Assembly (NCBI GenBank): GCA_002928875.1
Contig: PERO01000005.1
Coordinates: 1 to 64,000 of the forward strand
Direction: 5' to 3'
DNA from: Methylobacterium sp.
Lineage (GTDB): Bacteria; Pseudomonadota; Alphaproteobacteria; Rhizobiales; Beijerinckiaceae
Length of the DNA stretch: 64,000 nt
Every line of letters starts with the position of its first letter. Positions within the stretch are counted from its first letter, which is position 1. This document shows, piece after piece, positions 1-9,013 of the stretch. The notes beneath the pieces were generated by a model, which saw only the letters and a list, made by a program, of their open reading frames with translations, was not told the DNA's origin and did not search any database. The translations under genes and the position numbers were made by a program.

Positions 1-153
1 GCGGAGTTCGGCTGTTCCCGCCGATTGTTGTCGCGTTCACTGCAGACCTTCCCAGATTTGACTGCCCCAACCGTACTGCCCGGTTCCCCCGTCCAGATAA
101 TGCCGGAGGCGTGCATACATCAATGCGGTTCTGGATCAAAAATCACGGATTAG
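1..153 (+). CDS. Possible 3' end of a gene with a transposase-like HTH motif (partial)
   Basis: The first forward frame is open from the window edge to a TAG at 151-153. It begins AEFGCSRRLLSRS, which resembles AEFGCSSRTLLSW in the N-terminal helix-turn-helix of the TPR glycosyltransferase near 44.8 kb. The first 17 bases are identical to the corresponding bases there (minus strand). This may be the tail of an IS3 OrfA-like or related protein, or a decayed fragment; the remaining roughly 37 residues have no recognisable domain. The start lies outside the window. Between 154 and 297 nothing else is recognised. Confidence 0.3.
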   Translation, partial: AEFGCSRRLLSRSLQTFPDLTAPTVLPGSPVQIMPEACIHQCGSGSKITD

Positions 154-297
154 TCATAAACCATGAACGGATCGCCGGCCGGGGCATCTCCGCCGGCTTG
201 ACGTGCGCGCCGCAAACATCAATGCCTTCGCCCGGAAACTCGGCGAGGGCCCGCGCAGGCGTAAACGGGCAGGCCCCGATGATGGATTGATGGTTGA

Positions 298-2904
298 ATG
301 AACGATTGGCACGCGCGACTGACAGGGCAATGCATCGCCCATGCCCGCACGGTTCTGCTCGTGGGCCTCGCGCTCTGCTGCCTTTCCGTATGGTATACCA
401 TCGAGCGCTTCGCCATCAATACCGATACGGCCAGGCTGATTTCGCCGAATACGCCGTGGCGGCAGATGGAAATCGCCTTCGACAAGGCCTTTCCCAGCCG
501 CACGGATCTGATCGTCACCGTTCTGGATGCGCCGACGCCCGAACAGGCCGATGCCGCCGCCGACGCGCTGACGGCCGATCTCGCGGCCACAGGCCGCTTC
601 CGCTCCGTCCGTCGTCCGGATGGCGGGGCCTTCTTCGACCGCTACGGATTCCTGCTGCAGGACGAGAAGGATTTCAACGCGACGATGGCGGATCTCACCC
701 GCCAGCAGCCCTTCCTCGCGATCATGGCCGCGGATCCGGGCCTGGGCGGACTTCTCGAAGCCGTGCGCCTCGGTTTTCGCGGCGCGACCCTGGGTGAAGC
801 GAAACTCGCCGACCTGCGCCGCCCGCTTTCGGCGATCAGCGGCGTCATCGAGGCGGGCACGACATCCGCAAGGTTCGATCCCCTCTCCTGGCGGCTGCTT
901 CTGGCCGATGGCCCGCCGGCCCGATCGGACCTGCGGCGGCTGATCCTCATCCAGCCCTATCTCGATTTCAGCGCGCTGCAGCCCGGCGCGGCGGCGATCG
1001 AACTGATCCGCAGCCGCGCGCAAGCGCTCGGTCTCGGGGCGGAGCGGCCGGTGACGTTGCGCCTGACCGGGCCGGTGCCGCTCGCCGACGAGGAATTCTC
1101 CACCGTGGCCGAGGGCGCGGTGGTGAACACGGTGGGCACCATTGCCGTGGTGCTGGCGCTGCTCTTCGCGGCCCTGCGCTCGTGGCGCATTGTCGTGGCC
1201 GTGTTCACGACCCTGATGGCCGGCCTCGTGATCACGGCCGCGCTCGGGCTGTTGCTGATTGGCGAGTACAACCTGATTTCCGTGGCTTTCGCGGTGCTGT
1301 TCGTGGGGCTGGGGGTCGATTTCTCGATCCAGCTGGCGGTGAGCTACCGCGAGGTGCGCGTGCGCGAGGCGAAGCTCGCCGAAGCGATCCGGATCGCCAC
1401 CATCGGCATCCGGCGGCCGTTGCTGCTGGCGGCCGTCTCGACGGCCATCGGCTTTCTGGCCTTCCTGCCCACCTCCTTCAAGGGCGTGTCCGAACTAGGT
1501 TTGATCGCTGGCTTCGGGATGCTCATCGCGCTGCTCGCCAGCCTGCTGCTGCTGCCGGCGCTGCTGGCGGTTCTGGCACCCCCGCCCGAACGGGAACCGG
1601 TGGGTTATGCCGGGCTCGCGCGCGCTGACCGCTTCATCGAGCGGCACCGTCGCGCCATTCTCGTGGGCGCCGGAGCCCTGTTCCTCGCGGGCCTGCCGCT
1701 GCTGTTCAACCTGCGTTTCGATTCCAACCCGATGAACCTGCGCGACCAGCGCGTGGAATCGGTCGCGACCTTCCTCGACCTCAACCGCGATGCCGAGACG
1801 TCGCCAATGACGCTCGACGTGGTCGCGCCCTCGCTCGCGGCAGCGCGGGCGCTGGCCGAGCGGCTCGCCGCCCTGCCGGAGGTCTCCCGCGTCGTGAGTT
1901 TCGCGACCTTCGTGCCGGAGGGGCAGGAACAGCGCCTTCAGGCGATGATGGATGCCGCCTTCCTGCTCGATACGGTGCTCGATCCCGTGGAGCGCAAGGC
2001 CCCGCGCCCGCGCGCGGCGATGCTGCAGGAAATCCGGCAGACCCGCACGGCGCTGACCGGGCTCGATCGCGGGCTGGTGGCACGTTCCGGCATGGAGGCG
2101 GATCTCGCGCGCTTCGATCAGGCGCTCGCGGCGCTTGTCGCCAGCGATGAGGCGCGGTTTGCGCGGATCGAGACGGCGCTGACCAGCGGTTTGCAGCCGC
2201 TGCTGCAACGCCTGCGCACAGCTTTCGACGCGGCGCCGCTGACCGAGGCCGATGTTCCCGCGGAGATCCGCAATGACTGGATCGCCGCGGATGGCCGCGC
2301 GCGGATCGAGGTCATTCCAAAGGGTGACGGCAACGATCCGGATGTGATGCGCCGCTTCGTGGATGCCGTGCGCGGCGTCGCGCCGGCCACCACAGGCGCG
2401 CCGGTCACGATCATCGAATCGGGGCGCACGGTCGTCGCCTCGTTCATCACGGCCGGCCTTCTCGCGCTGGCGATGATCACGGTTCTGCTCTTCGTGGTGC
2501 TCCGGCGCTGGCAGGATGTGGTGGTGACGCTGGTGCCGCTGGTGGTTGCGGTGCTGATGGCGCTGCAGGCCGGAGTGCTGCTCGGCATTCCGCTCAATTT
2601 CGCGAACATCATCGCGCTGCCCCTGATGTGCGGGGTCAGCGTCGCGTTCCACATCTATTTCGTGCTGGCCTGGCGCGCCGGCGTGGCGGAGGTGCTGGCC
2701 TCGAGCCTGACGCGCGCGATCCTCTTCAGCGCGCTGACGACCGCGACGGCCTTCGGCAGCCTGTGGCTGTCGAGCCATCCCGGCACGGCGAGCATGGGCA
2801 AGCTGCTCACGATCTCGCTGTTCTTCACGCTTCTGGCGGCCTTCGTGTTCGTGCCGGCCTTCCTCGGACCGCCGGAGAATCACGAGGAGCAGAAATCGGC
2901 GTAA
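298..2904 (+). CDS. hpnN: HpnN, hopanoid-associated RND/MMPL transporter
   Basis: An inner-membrane RND-superfamily protein of 868 residues, the usual HpnN size. It has the two-fold layout of MMPL proteins: a first membrane helix near residues 18-38, a periplasmic loop to about 270, a helix bundle to about 425 containing the motif GLGVDFSIQ (near 340), a second loop and a second bundle from about 720. HpnN is known to move hopanoids to the outer membrane in Rhodopseudomonas and Burkholderia. Its neighbours hpnK, hpnI, hpnM and hpnL support the identification. Its 3' end overlaps the convergent hpnK by 25 bp. The ATG at 298 is the first start followed by a typical N-terminal anchor; its ribosome site is weak. 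Confidence 0.9.
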   Translation: MNDWHARLTGQCIAHARTVLLVGLALCCLSVWYTIERFAINTDTARLISPNTPWRQMEIAFDKAFPSRTDLIVTVLDAPTPEQADAAADALTADLAATGRFRSVRRPDGGAFFDRYGFLLQDEKDFNATMADLTRQQPFLAIMAADPGLGGLLEAVRLGFRGATLGEAKLADLRRPLSAISGVIEAGTTSARFDPLSWRLLLADGPPARSDLRRLILIQPYLDFSALQPGAAAIELIRSRAQALGLGAERPVTLRLTGPVPLADEEFSTVAEGAVVNTVGTIAVVLALLFAALRSWRIVVAVFTTLMAGLVITAALGLLLIGEYNLISVAFAVLFVGLGVDFSIQLAVSYREVRVREAKLAEAIRIATIGIRRPLLLAAVSTAIGFLAFLPTSFKGVSELGLIAGFGMLIALLASLLLLPALLAVLAPPPEREPVGYAGLARADRFIERHRRAILVGAGALFLAGLPLLFNLRFDSNPMNLRDQRVESVATFLDLNRDAETSPMTLDVVAPSLAAARALAERLAALPEVSRVVSFATFVPEGQEQRLQAMMDAAFLLDTVLDPVERKAPRPRAAMLQEIRQTRTALTGLDRGLVARSGMEADLARFDQALAALVASDEARFARIETALTSGLQPLLQRLRTAFDAAPLTEADVPAEIRNDWIAADGRARIEVIPKGDGNDPDVMRRFVDAVRGVAPATTGAPVTIIESGRTVVASFITAGLLALAMITVLLFVVLRRWQDVVVTLVPLVVAVLMALQAGVLLGIPLNFANIIALPLMCGVSVAFHIYFVLAWRAGVAEVLASSLTRAILFSALTTATAFGSLWLSSHPGTASMGKLLTISLFFTLLAAFVFVPAFLGPPENHEEQKSA

Positions 2905-3740
2905 CCGCCCGTCACGAAGCCGCCTTCCGCGACGATCCGCTTCACGTCAGGCGAGACGAGAGCGGCGAGTTCATCGCGATAGCGATAGCCCGGCGCCGAG
3001 CCGGGAAACGCATCGAGGGTGGCGGGATGCGTGTAGAGTTCGGTGATGCCCGCCGGCGCGATCCGCAAGGCGGCGGCGACCCGCGCCGCGTCCATCGCGC
3101 CCGACCAGGCGAGCCCGATGACCCGGTCCGGCGTCGAGAAGCCCGCCCGCGTCATGCGCCGGCCCTGCGCCATCGCCCAGGCGGCGAACAGCCGATGCGG
3201 CAAACCCGCCGTGCCGGGTTCCACGGCGTTCACGGTCGCCCGATCCTCGACGGGCAGGCGGATGGCCCGCAAGCCGCGCTTTCCGCCCGCCTTCATCGCG
3301 GCGGAAAGGATCGTCGGATGCATGTGGAAATGCTTGTGGGCGTTGACGTGATCGAGCACGAGCCCCGTCGCGTCGAAGGCGGCGAATTGCGCCTCGACTT
3401 CCGCCTCGAGCTGGCGGCGCGCGACGGGATCGAAAAACATCCGCGCACCGGACGCCGCCATGTCGCGCCGGAAATGCCCCGTCGCATCGACCAGAGCCGG
3501 GACGGTCTCGACCGGCAGGGCCGGCCGCGCCTCGACGAGCGCGAGATGCAGGCCGACGCGCAACGTGGGCAGACGGCGCGCGCGTTGCACCGCATCCGCC
3601 GCCGCCTCCCCCGTCACCATCAGGCTCGCCGCGGTGAGGATGCCCTCGCGATGAGCCATTTCGACCGCGTCGTTGACGGCGAGCGAGAGGCCGAAATCAT
3701 CCGCGGTGACGATCAGCGCCCGCCGGACAGCGCGGCTCAT
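2880..3740 (-). CDS. hpnK: HpnK, hopanoid ChbG/YdjC-family deacetylase
   Basis: A 286-residue protein of the ChbG/HpnK (YdjC) carbohydrate-deacetylase family. The N-terminal motif VTADDFGLS carries the metal-binding Asp pair, and NAHKHFHMHP near residue 125 supplies the histidines. In Burkholderia, HpnK removes the acetyl group from N-acetylglucosaminyl bacteriohopanetetrol after HpnI adds the sugar. The start chosen, ATG at 3740, overlaps the hpnI stop by 4 bp (ATGA), which implies translational coupling; longer readings in this frame run into the hpnI coding region. The 3' end overlaps hpnN by 25 bp, tail to tail. Confidence 0.9.
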   Translation of the reverse strand: MSRAVRRALIVTADDFGLSLAVNDAVEMAHREGILTAASLMVTGEAAADAVQRARRLPTLRVGLHLALVEARPALPVETVPALVDATGHFRRDMAASGARMFFDPVARRQLEAEVEAQFAAFDATGLVLDHVNAHKHFHMHPTILSAAMKAGGKRGLRAIRLPVEDRATVNAVEPGTAGLPHRLFAAWAMAQGRRMTRAGFSTPDRVIGLAWSGAMDAARVAAALRIAPAGITELYTHPATLDAFPGSAPGYRYRDELAALVSPDVKRIVAEGGFVTGGYADFCSS

Positions 3741-4915
3741 CGGATGCTCTCCGGATTTCTGGCGAGCGAAGCGTGGGTCGCGATGTCGAGCCGCTCGCCG
3801 CGCCAATCGACGCTCCGTCCGGTGAAACTCCAGAGGAAAACCGCGAGGGACAGGATTTCGCGCAAGGGCAGGAGCATCAGGCCCGCGCGCGGCAGCCCGA
3901 ACAGGCGCTGCAGCCGCGCATGGATCGCGAGCCGCAGGGCGATCGTTGCGGCGAGGAACGCTAGCGCCGGCATCGAGAAGCCCGCAACCGCGACAGCCAG
4001 CACAGCAAGCCCGATCGGATAGGTGATGATCGATCCGAGGTAACCGCCGGGATTGAGGGCCCGGATCGTGCGCGCCCAGCGCAGATCGTGTCGCCACAGA
4101 TCCATGAAGCGCTGCTCGGCACAGAGATGCGCCACGACCATCGGCGGAAACACGACCGCGCGCCCCGTGGCCCGGACGGCCTCGCCGAGGGCATGGTCAT
4201 CCGCGAGCTTGTCCGCGAGCGCCGGCAGACCGCCGGTTTCGGCGAGAACCTCGCGCTTCACGGCAATGGTGGAACCGAAACAGGGGCGCGCGAGGCCATA
4301 GACGATGCCGAGAACCGCGCCGGGGAGGAAATGCGCATCGATGCCCAGGGCCGAGAGGCGCGACCAGAACCCCGCCGCCGGCTGCCCCCGGTAGAGGCAG
4401 GAAACCGCCCCCACGCCGGGCTGCATAAGCGCCGACACCACGCGGCGCAGGTAATCCGGCCCGACACGGATGTCGCTATCGGCCAGGATCACCACCTCGC
4501 CCAGTGACGGGCCGGAAAGCGCCAGCGAATCGATGTTGATGAGGTTCGAAATCTTGCGGTTGGGCCCATGCTGGCGGGGATCGACGACCAGACGGATATC
4601 GACGCCGGGATGCGTCGTGGTGACGCGCGCGACAGCCTTCGCGGCAGGGTCCCCGGCATCGGCCACGCCGCACACCATGGAGAACCGCGCGGGATAATCC
4701 TGCGCAACGAAGCTTTCGAGATTGTCCGCAAGGCCGGGTTCATCGCCGTGAAGCGGCTTCAGGATATCGACACGGGGCCAGGGCGTCCGTTCCGGCGCCG
4801 TGGAATGCGCCATCAGCCGGCGCGCCGCACGCGTCGTGAACCACCCGTAGATGAGGCCCGCACAGGCGCCGACGCCGAGAGCGTAGACGACAATTGCGGC
4901 GACAATCCCAGCCAT
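3737..4915 (-). CDS. hpnI: HpnI, hopanoid glycosyltransferase (GT21-like)
   Basis: A 392-residue membrane glycosyltransferase of the ceramide-glucosyltransferase type. It has an N-terminal helix (residues 3-28), the family block ILKPLHGDEP, the DxD-like ILADSDIR near residue 145, a third acidic block LADDHALGE, and the (Q/R)xxRW motif as HDLRWARTIR near 275. Two or three hydrophobic segments follow. HpnI transfers GlcNAc to bacteriohopanetetrol in characterised strains, feeding HpnK. It starts the minus-strand hpnI-hpnK pair and is divergent from the mlaA homologue across a 174-bp gap that must hold both promoters. Confidence 0.9.
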   Translation of the reverse strand: MAGIVAAIVVYALGVGACAGLIYGWFTTRAARRLMAHSTAPERTPWPRVDILKPLHGDEPGLADNLESFVAQDYPARFSMVCGVADAGDPAAKAVARVTTTHPGVDIRLVVDPRQHGPNRKISNLINIDSLALSGPSLGEVVILADSDIRVGPDYLRRVVSALMQPGVGAVSCLYRGQPAAGFWSRLSALGIDAHFLPGAVLGIVYGLARPCFGSTIAVKREVLAETGGLPALADKLADDHALGEAVRATGRAVVFPPMVVAHLCAEQRFMDLWRHDLRWARTIRALNPGGYLGSIITYPIGLAVLAVAVAGFSMPALAFLAATIALRLAIHARLQRLFGLPRAGLMLLPLREILSLAVFLWSFTGRSVDWRGERLDIATHASLARNPESIR

Positions 4916-5089
4916 GCCGGCCGCCTTTCAAAAACGATCGGAGTTGTTGCCAATCTGCACTATACGCCTGCGACGCTTCTGACTACCTTGCCGCAAACCA
5001 TGGGGTGCGCCGATGACGAATCGGGCGCATGACGGGGTTCGAGCAGCCGGGCTGTTCGTCCGGAATTGAGCTGAACATACGGAATTTTC

Positions 5090-5884
5090 ATGGAAATCCT
5101 TCGCCGTTTGCGCAATCTGGGGTCGGCTGTCCTGGCAGTCTCCACCTTGTCGGCCTGTGCCAGCATGGGTCAGCTCCCGCCGGCGCAGGTTGCCGATCCC
5201 TTCGAGCCGGCGAATCGCTCGATCTACGCCGTGAACAGCGTCGTCAACCAGGCGGTCTTCGTTCCGCTCCTGGTCGGCTACGAGACGCTGGTGCTGCCGC
5301 CGGTCCGCCAGAGCGTGAGCAACGCGCTCGCGAATCTCAACGAGCCCACGATCTTCGCCAACAACATCCTGCAGGGCCGCTTCAGCGCCTCGCTGACGAC
5401 GCTCACGCGCTTCACCGTGAACTCGACGCTGGGCGCCGGCGGCCTGTTCGACATCGCGACGCTTGGCGGCCTGCCGAAGCAGACGGGTGATTTCGGCCAG
5501 ACCATGTTCGTCTGGGGCGTGAATGACAGCCCCTTCATCATGATGCCGCTGCTGGGCCCCTCGACCTTCCGCGATGCCGTTGGCTACGGCATCGATGCAG
5601 CGGCGAGCCCCGGCGGCTACGCCATCTACCGCGTCGGCGGCACGATCGCGGCATCGGCGGTGGGTGGCTTCGAGGCCCTGCGCCGCGCCCGCGACCTGCA
5701 GACCGTGGATGACACGGCGGTCGATCCCTATGTCCGCCTGCGGAGCATCTATTACCAGACCCGCCGCCGCGACCTGCTGGATGCGATCGGCCGGAAGGAT
5801 GACATCTTCGATCCGATGATCACCGATGGCGGCCTGCGTCCGGCGGACATGCCGACCCCGCCGCGGCGTGGCGCGGCGCGCTAA
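5090..5884 (+). CDS. mlaA: MlaA/VacJ-family outer-membrane lipoprotein
   Basis: A 264-residue MlaA homologue. A lipoprotein signal ends in the lipobox LSAC (Cys near residue 23). It is followed by the family hallmark DPFEPANRSIYAVN and the helix-rich body typical of VacJ. In the Mla system MlaA sits in the outer membrane and removes misplaced phospholipids from its outer leaflet. Here it lies between hpnI and hpnM, the latter a MlaC-type periplasmic carrier, so a role in hopanoid or phospholipid traffic with HpnN is likely but inferred. It converges on hpnM with a 65-bp gap containing hairpin sequences. Confidence 0.88.
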   Translation: MEILRRLRNLGSAVLAVSTLSACASMGQLPPAQVADPFEPANRSIYAVNSVVNQAVFVPLLVGYETLVLPPVRQSVSNALANLNEPTIFANNILQGRFSASLTTLTRFTVNSTLGAGGLFDIATLGGLPKQTGDFGQTMFVWGVNDSPFIMMPLLGPSTFRDAVGYGIDAAASPGGYAIYRVGGTIAASAVGGFEALRRARDLQTVDDTAVDPYVRLRSIYYQTRRRDLLDAIGRKDDIFDPMITDGGLRPADMPTPPRRGAAR

Positions 5885-5940
5885 AAATCGCCGCGACGAA
5901 CCCGCCCCGGCGATCGTTGTTCAATCCCAGCTGACCGGTG

Positions 5941-5960
5941 TCGCGAGCCTCAGCTCGCGA
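5941..5960. terminator. Perfect 8-bp stem hairpin at the mlaA/hpnM convergence
   Basis: TCGCGAGC and GCTCGCGA pair perfectly around a CTCA loop, with the hpnM stop codon in the loop. A second inverted repeat (5887-5893 with 5908-5914) lies just after mlaA. No T-run follows on either strand, so an intrinsic terminator is only a possibility; it could instead be an RNA 3'-end protecting structure. Confidence 0.3.
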
Positions 5961-6564
5961 GCAACCGATTCGTGCGTTCGGTCAGGCTCGACAGCAGGGC
6001 CGATGCACCGCCGCTCGAGAGGATCGACTCGAACTCCGCGCGCCGCGAGGCCAGCTCGCTCACGGAATTGTTAAGATAGACGTCGACCACCCGGCCGCCG
6101 GCGACGAGGTAGTCGACACTGGTCGGCGAGCTGCCGTCATAGACCTTGCTGCGCACCAGCGTGCCGACGCGCCGCTTTTCGGTTTCCGGCGACACCTCGA
6201 ACCGTTCGCCGGAGAAGCCGCGGATCTGCTTGGCATAGCTCGCGACGAGGAAGCGCGAGAATGCCTGCTGGATCGCGCCCTGCTGGCCGCCGGGAATCGA
6301 GCTCCAGTACTGGCCGACCGCCAGCCGGGTCATCGCGGCGGTGTCGAAGGTCGAATTCACCGGGCCGGTCAGCAGGCGCGCCTTGTCCGCCACCGTCACA
6401 CCGCCCGCAGCGCGGGCCATCGCGGCGCGCAGCGAGGCATAGAACCGCTCGATCAGCGCCACTGCGGGATCGGCTGCCTGGGCCTGCGCCGCGGTTCCGG
6501 CGAAGGGCGCCAGAAAGGCGACGGACAGCACCAGCCGCCGGTCGAACTTCTTCAAATCATTCAT
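5950..6564 (-). CDS. hpnM: HpnM, MlaC/Ttg2D-type periplasmic lipid carrier
   Basis: A 204-residue secreted protein with a signal peptide ending around AAQAQA and the MlaC (toluene-tolerance Ttg2) fold: RFLVASYAKQI, then SVDYLVAGGRVVDVYLNN, close to the MlaC block on substrate-pocket strands. MlaC-type proteins ferry lipids across the periplasm; HpnM is the hopanoid-cluster member. The start at 6564 was preferred because the signal peptide begins there; a frame-extending ATG at 6639 would put 25 non-signal residues in front. It follows hpnL on the same strand after 105 bp. Confidence 0.88.
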   Translation of the reverse strand: MNDLKKFDRRLVLSVAFLAPFAGTAAQAQAADPAVALIERFYASLRAAMARAAGGVTVADKARLLTGPVNSTFDTAAMTRLAVGQYWSSIPGGQQGAIQQAFSRFLVASYAKQIRGFSGERFEVSPETEKRRVGTLVRSKVYDGSSPTSVDYLVAGGRVVDVYLNNSVSELASRRAEFESILSSGGASALLSSLTERTNRLLAS

Positions 6565-6669
6565 GTCGATCGAATTTCCGTTTGCTTGACTGCGTGAACT
6601 GCATAACCCCGATATAGGATTAGCGTTCCCGAAAATCACGAAGCGCCAGCAGGCGCAAGCGCCACGGCA

Positions 6670-7662
6670 TCACTTTTCGGTGCCTTCGAGACGATCCGCC
6701 GAAGGGCCGGACGGGCGCCATTCGCGTTGCATCCAGATGAGCAGACCCGGAATGCCGAGCACGAGATCGGCCACCCGCTTGACCAGCGACATCGCAATCG
6801 CAGGCTCCGCCGGAACGCCGAACAGCGCGCAAAGCAGCACGTATCCGCCCTCCTGCACGCCCACCGCCCCCGGCACCGCGAAGGCCGCGCTGCGCACCGC
6901 ATGGCCCAGGCTCTCGATGATGATCGCCTCGGCGATCGTCACCGGATGACCCATGAGATGAAGCGCGACATAAACCTCCGCGCTGCCGACGAGCCAGGCC
7001 AGCAGATGCAGGCCGGCACTTGCGAACAGGCCGGTGCGACGCTGGCGGATGGAGGCGAGCGCCGCGTAGAAGGCGTCCGCCGCCGCAAAGGCCCGCCATT
7101 CCCGGCCGCCGGCGAGCTTGCGCAGCACACGCAGCACGATGTCGGCGAAGCCACGGCGCTGCGCCAGCGCCATCACCACCAGAACAGGGATGGCCGCGAC
7201 AAGGCCCCAGCCGATCGCCGCCGCGAGAACGCCGCCGCGCCCGAGCCAGACCAGCAGCAGCAGGCCCGCGAGCGTGAAGAGAAACTGCGTCGCCATCTGC
7301 ACGAAGACATCCGCCACCACGCTCGCGGCCGCGGGTGCGGGCGCAGCGCCGCTGCGCGCGAGCAAGCGTGCGCCCACCACATCCCCGCCGATCTGCGCGG
7401 CGGGCAGCAGGCCGTTCACGCCGTCGCGCACGAGCCGGAGGTTGAAGCATTCGCGGAAGGTCGGGCGCGCCTCGGGCAGGGTCAACTGCCGCCATGCCTC
7501 GCTCAGAAACAGCGTGACGAGCACGCGAATGACGACCACCAGCACCATGCCGAAACCGACAAGCGCGATGGCCCTGCCGACATCGGCCGCGCTGATGTCG
7601 GAATGGATCGCGGCGCCGATCGTCAGAGCCAGCACGAGCACGGTGAGAAGAATTCGAGCCAT
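6670..7662 (-). CDS. hpnL: HpnL, lysylphosphatidylglycerol-synthase-TM-like membrane protein
   Basis: A polytopic inner-membrane protein of 330 residues with about eight hydrophobic segments, of the UPF0104/LPG-synthase transmembrane family. Visible family blocks include NLRLVRDGVNGLLPAAQIGG and GHAVRSAAFAVPGAVGVQEG. HpnL is named from hopanoid clusters; its biochemical role is not established. The start at 7662 places a membrane helix immediately at the N-terminus. An upstream in-frame ATG at 7734 is possible, but its fourth to sixth codons contain an AGGAGG sequence, suggesting that stretch is leader rather than coding. It is divergent from the amidinotransferase gene. Confidence 0.85.
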   Translation of the reverse strand: MARILLTVLVLALTIGAAIHSDISAADVGRAIALVGFGMVLVVVIRVLVTLFLSEAWRQLTLPEARPTFRECFNLRLVRDGVNGLLPAAQIGGDVVGARLLARSGAAPAPAAASVVADVFVQMATQFLFTLAGLLLLVWLGRGGVLAAAIGWGLVAAIPVLVVMALAQRRGFADIVLRVLRKLAGGREWRAFAAADAFYAALASIRQRRTGLFASAGLHLLAWLVGSAEVYVALHLMGHPVTIAEAIIIESLGHAVRSAAFAVPGAVGVQEGGYVLLCALFGVPAEPAIAMSLVKRVADLVLGIPGLLIWMQREWRPSGPSADRLEGTEK

Positions 7663-7836
7663 CCGGCTGTCAACCCTGTTGTCGGAATTGTGCGCAATTG
7701 CACGAATCCGCGATATTGAAACCTCCTGAGGCATGGTCTATCAGCGTCAGCCGACGAGCGGGCATCCGGAAGGCTGGATGCCCGTCCCCTCCGCTTAGGC
7801 CGAAGGCCGCGGATCAGCAAGGAAGGAACGCCGCCT

Positions 7837-8985
7837 ATGGCCATGGATGACACCGAGTTGCTCGACGCCCCGCAGAACAGAGCGGAGACCGCGCCGGGCC
7901 CGATGGCCGGCCCGGTTTCCCCCGTGATGGCGCATAACGAATGGGACCCGCTGGAAGAGGTGATCGTCGGTCGCCTCGAAGGTTCCACCGTGCCGTCGGT
8001 GCACGTCACCGTGACCTACAACCTGCCGCCGCTGATCTCGCGCCTCTACCGGATCGCGGCCGGCCAGCGCTATCCCAAATGGCTGGAGCGCAAGGCGCAG
8101 GCCGAACTCGACCAGTTCATCGGCATCCTGCAGGGCGAGGGCATCACGGTGCGCCGCCCCTCGCTCGTGAATCACCGCGCGAAATTCCGGAGCCCGCTCT
8201 GGTCCTCGCGCGGGTTCTGCGTCGCCTGCCCGCGTGACGGCTACATGGTCGTCGGCGACGAGATCATCGAGACGCCGATGGCGTGGCGCTCGCGCTATTT
8301 CGAAGGCAATGCCTACAAGCCGCTCTTCAAGGAATATTTCAACGCCGGCGCCCGCTGGACCTCGGCCCCCCGGCCGGAACTCAGCGACGAACTCTACGAT
8401 TACAATTTCCGCCTGCCCGAGAAGGGCGAGCCGGTGCGCTATGTCGTGAACGAGCATGAGCCGGTTTTCGACGCGGCGGATTTCGTGCGCTGCGGTCGCG
8501 ATCTGTTCGTCATCCGCTCGAACGTTACCAACATGGCGGGCATCAACTGGCTGCGCCGGCACCTTGGCGAGGGCTATCGCATCCATGAACTGCCGAACAT
8601 CTGCCGGCAGCCGATGCATATCGATTCGAGCTTCATGCCGCTCGCGCCGGGCAAGGTGCTGGTGAACCCGGATTACATCGATGTCGAGCGCCTGCCGCCG
8701 ATCCTGAAGAAGTGGGACGTGCTGATCGCGCCGCGCCCTGACCCGGTCGACAACCTGATCAGCAAGTTCTCGATGTGCAGCCCCTGGACCAGCATCAACG
8801 TCCTCTCGCTCGACGAGAAGAAGGTGGTGGTGGAACGCCAGCAGCCGACCCTCATCAAGGCGTTGAAGGATTGGGGCTTCGACCCGATCCCCTGCGATTT
8901 CATGAGCTACGGCCCGTTCGGCGGCGCCTTCCACTGCGCGACGCTGGATGTGCGTCGCCGCGGCGCGCTGCAATCCTACTTCTGA
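7837..8985 (+). CDS. Glycine amidinotransferase-like enzyme (AGAT/CyrA/StrB family)
   Basis: A 382-residue homologue of L-arginine:glycine amidinotransferase. It matches the vertebrate enzyme through long blocks: EPVFDAADFVRCGRD (about residues 207-221, active-site Asp), PMHIDSSF (about 260, active-site His) and FHCATLDVRRRG near the C-terminus (nucleophilic Cys about 367). These form the Cys-His-Asp triad that moves the amidino group of arginine to an amine. The first 30 residues are a non-conserved tail. The acceptor cannot be read from sequence: glycine, lysine, inosamine and ethanolamine-type acceptors all occur in the family. It stands alone, divergent from hpnL and convergent with an SDR gene. 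Confidence 0.88.
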   Translation: MAMDDTELLDAPQNRAETAPGPMAGPVSPVMAHNEWDPLEEVIVGRLEGSTVPSVHVTVTYNLPPLISRLYRIAAGQRYPKWLERKAQAELDQFIGILQGEGITVRRPSLVNHRAKFRSPLWSSRGFCVACPRDGYMVVGDEIIETPMAWRSRYFEGNAYKPLFKEYFNAGARWTSAPRPELSDELYDYNFRLPEKGEPVRYVVNEHEPVFDAADFVRCGRDLFVIRSNVTNMAGINWLRRHLGEGYRIHELPNICRQPMHIDSSFMPLAPGKVLVNPDYIDVERLPPILKKWDVLIAPRPDPVDNLISKFSMCSPWTSINVLSLDEKKVVVERQQPTLIKALKDWGFDPIPCDFMSYGPFGGAFHCATLDVRRRGALQSYF

Positions 8986-9013
8986 TCTCCCGGAAGACGG
9001 GCGAAGCGGAAAT

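Noticed and set aside
7663..7734. N-terminal extension of HpnL from ATG 7734
   Set aside because: No ribosome site before it, and an AGGAGG lies inside its first codons; the membrane helix starts at 7662.
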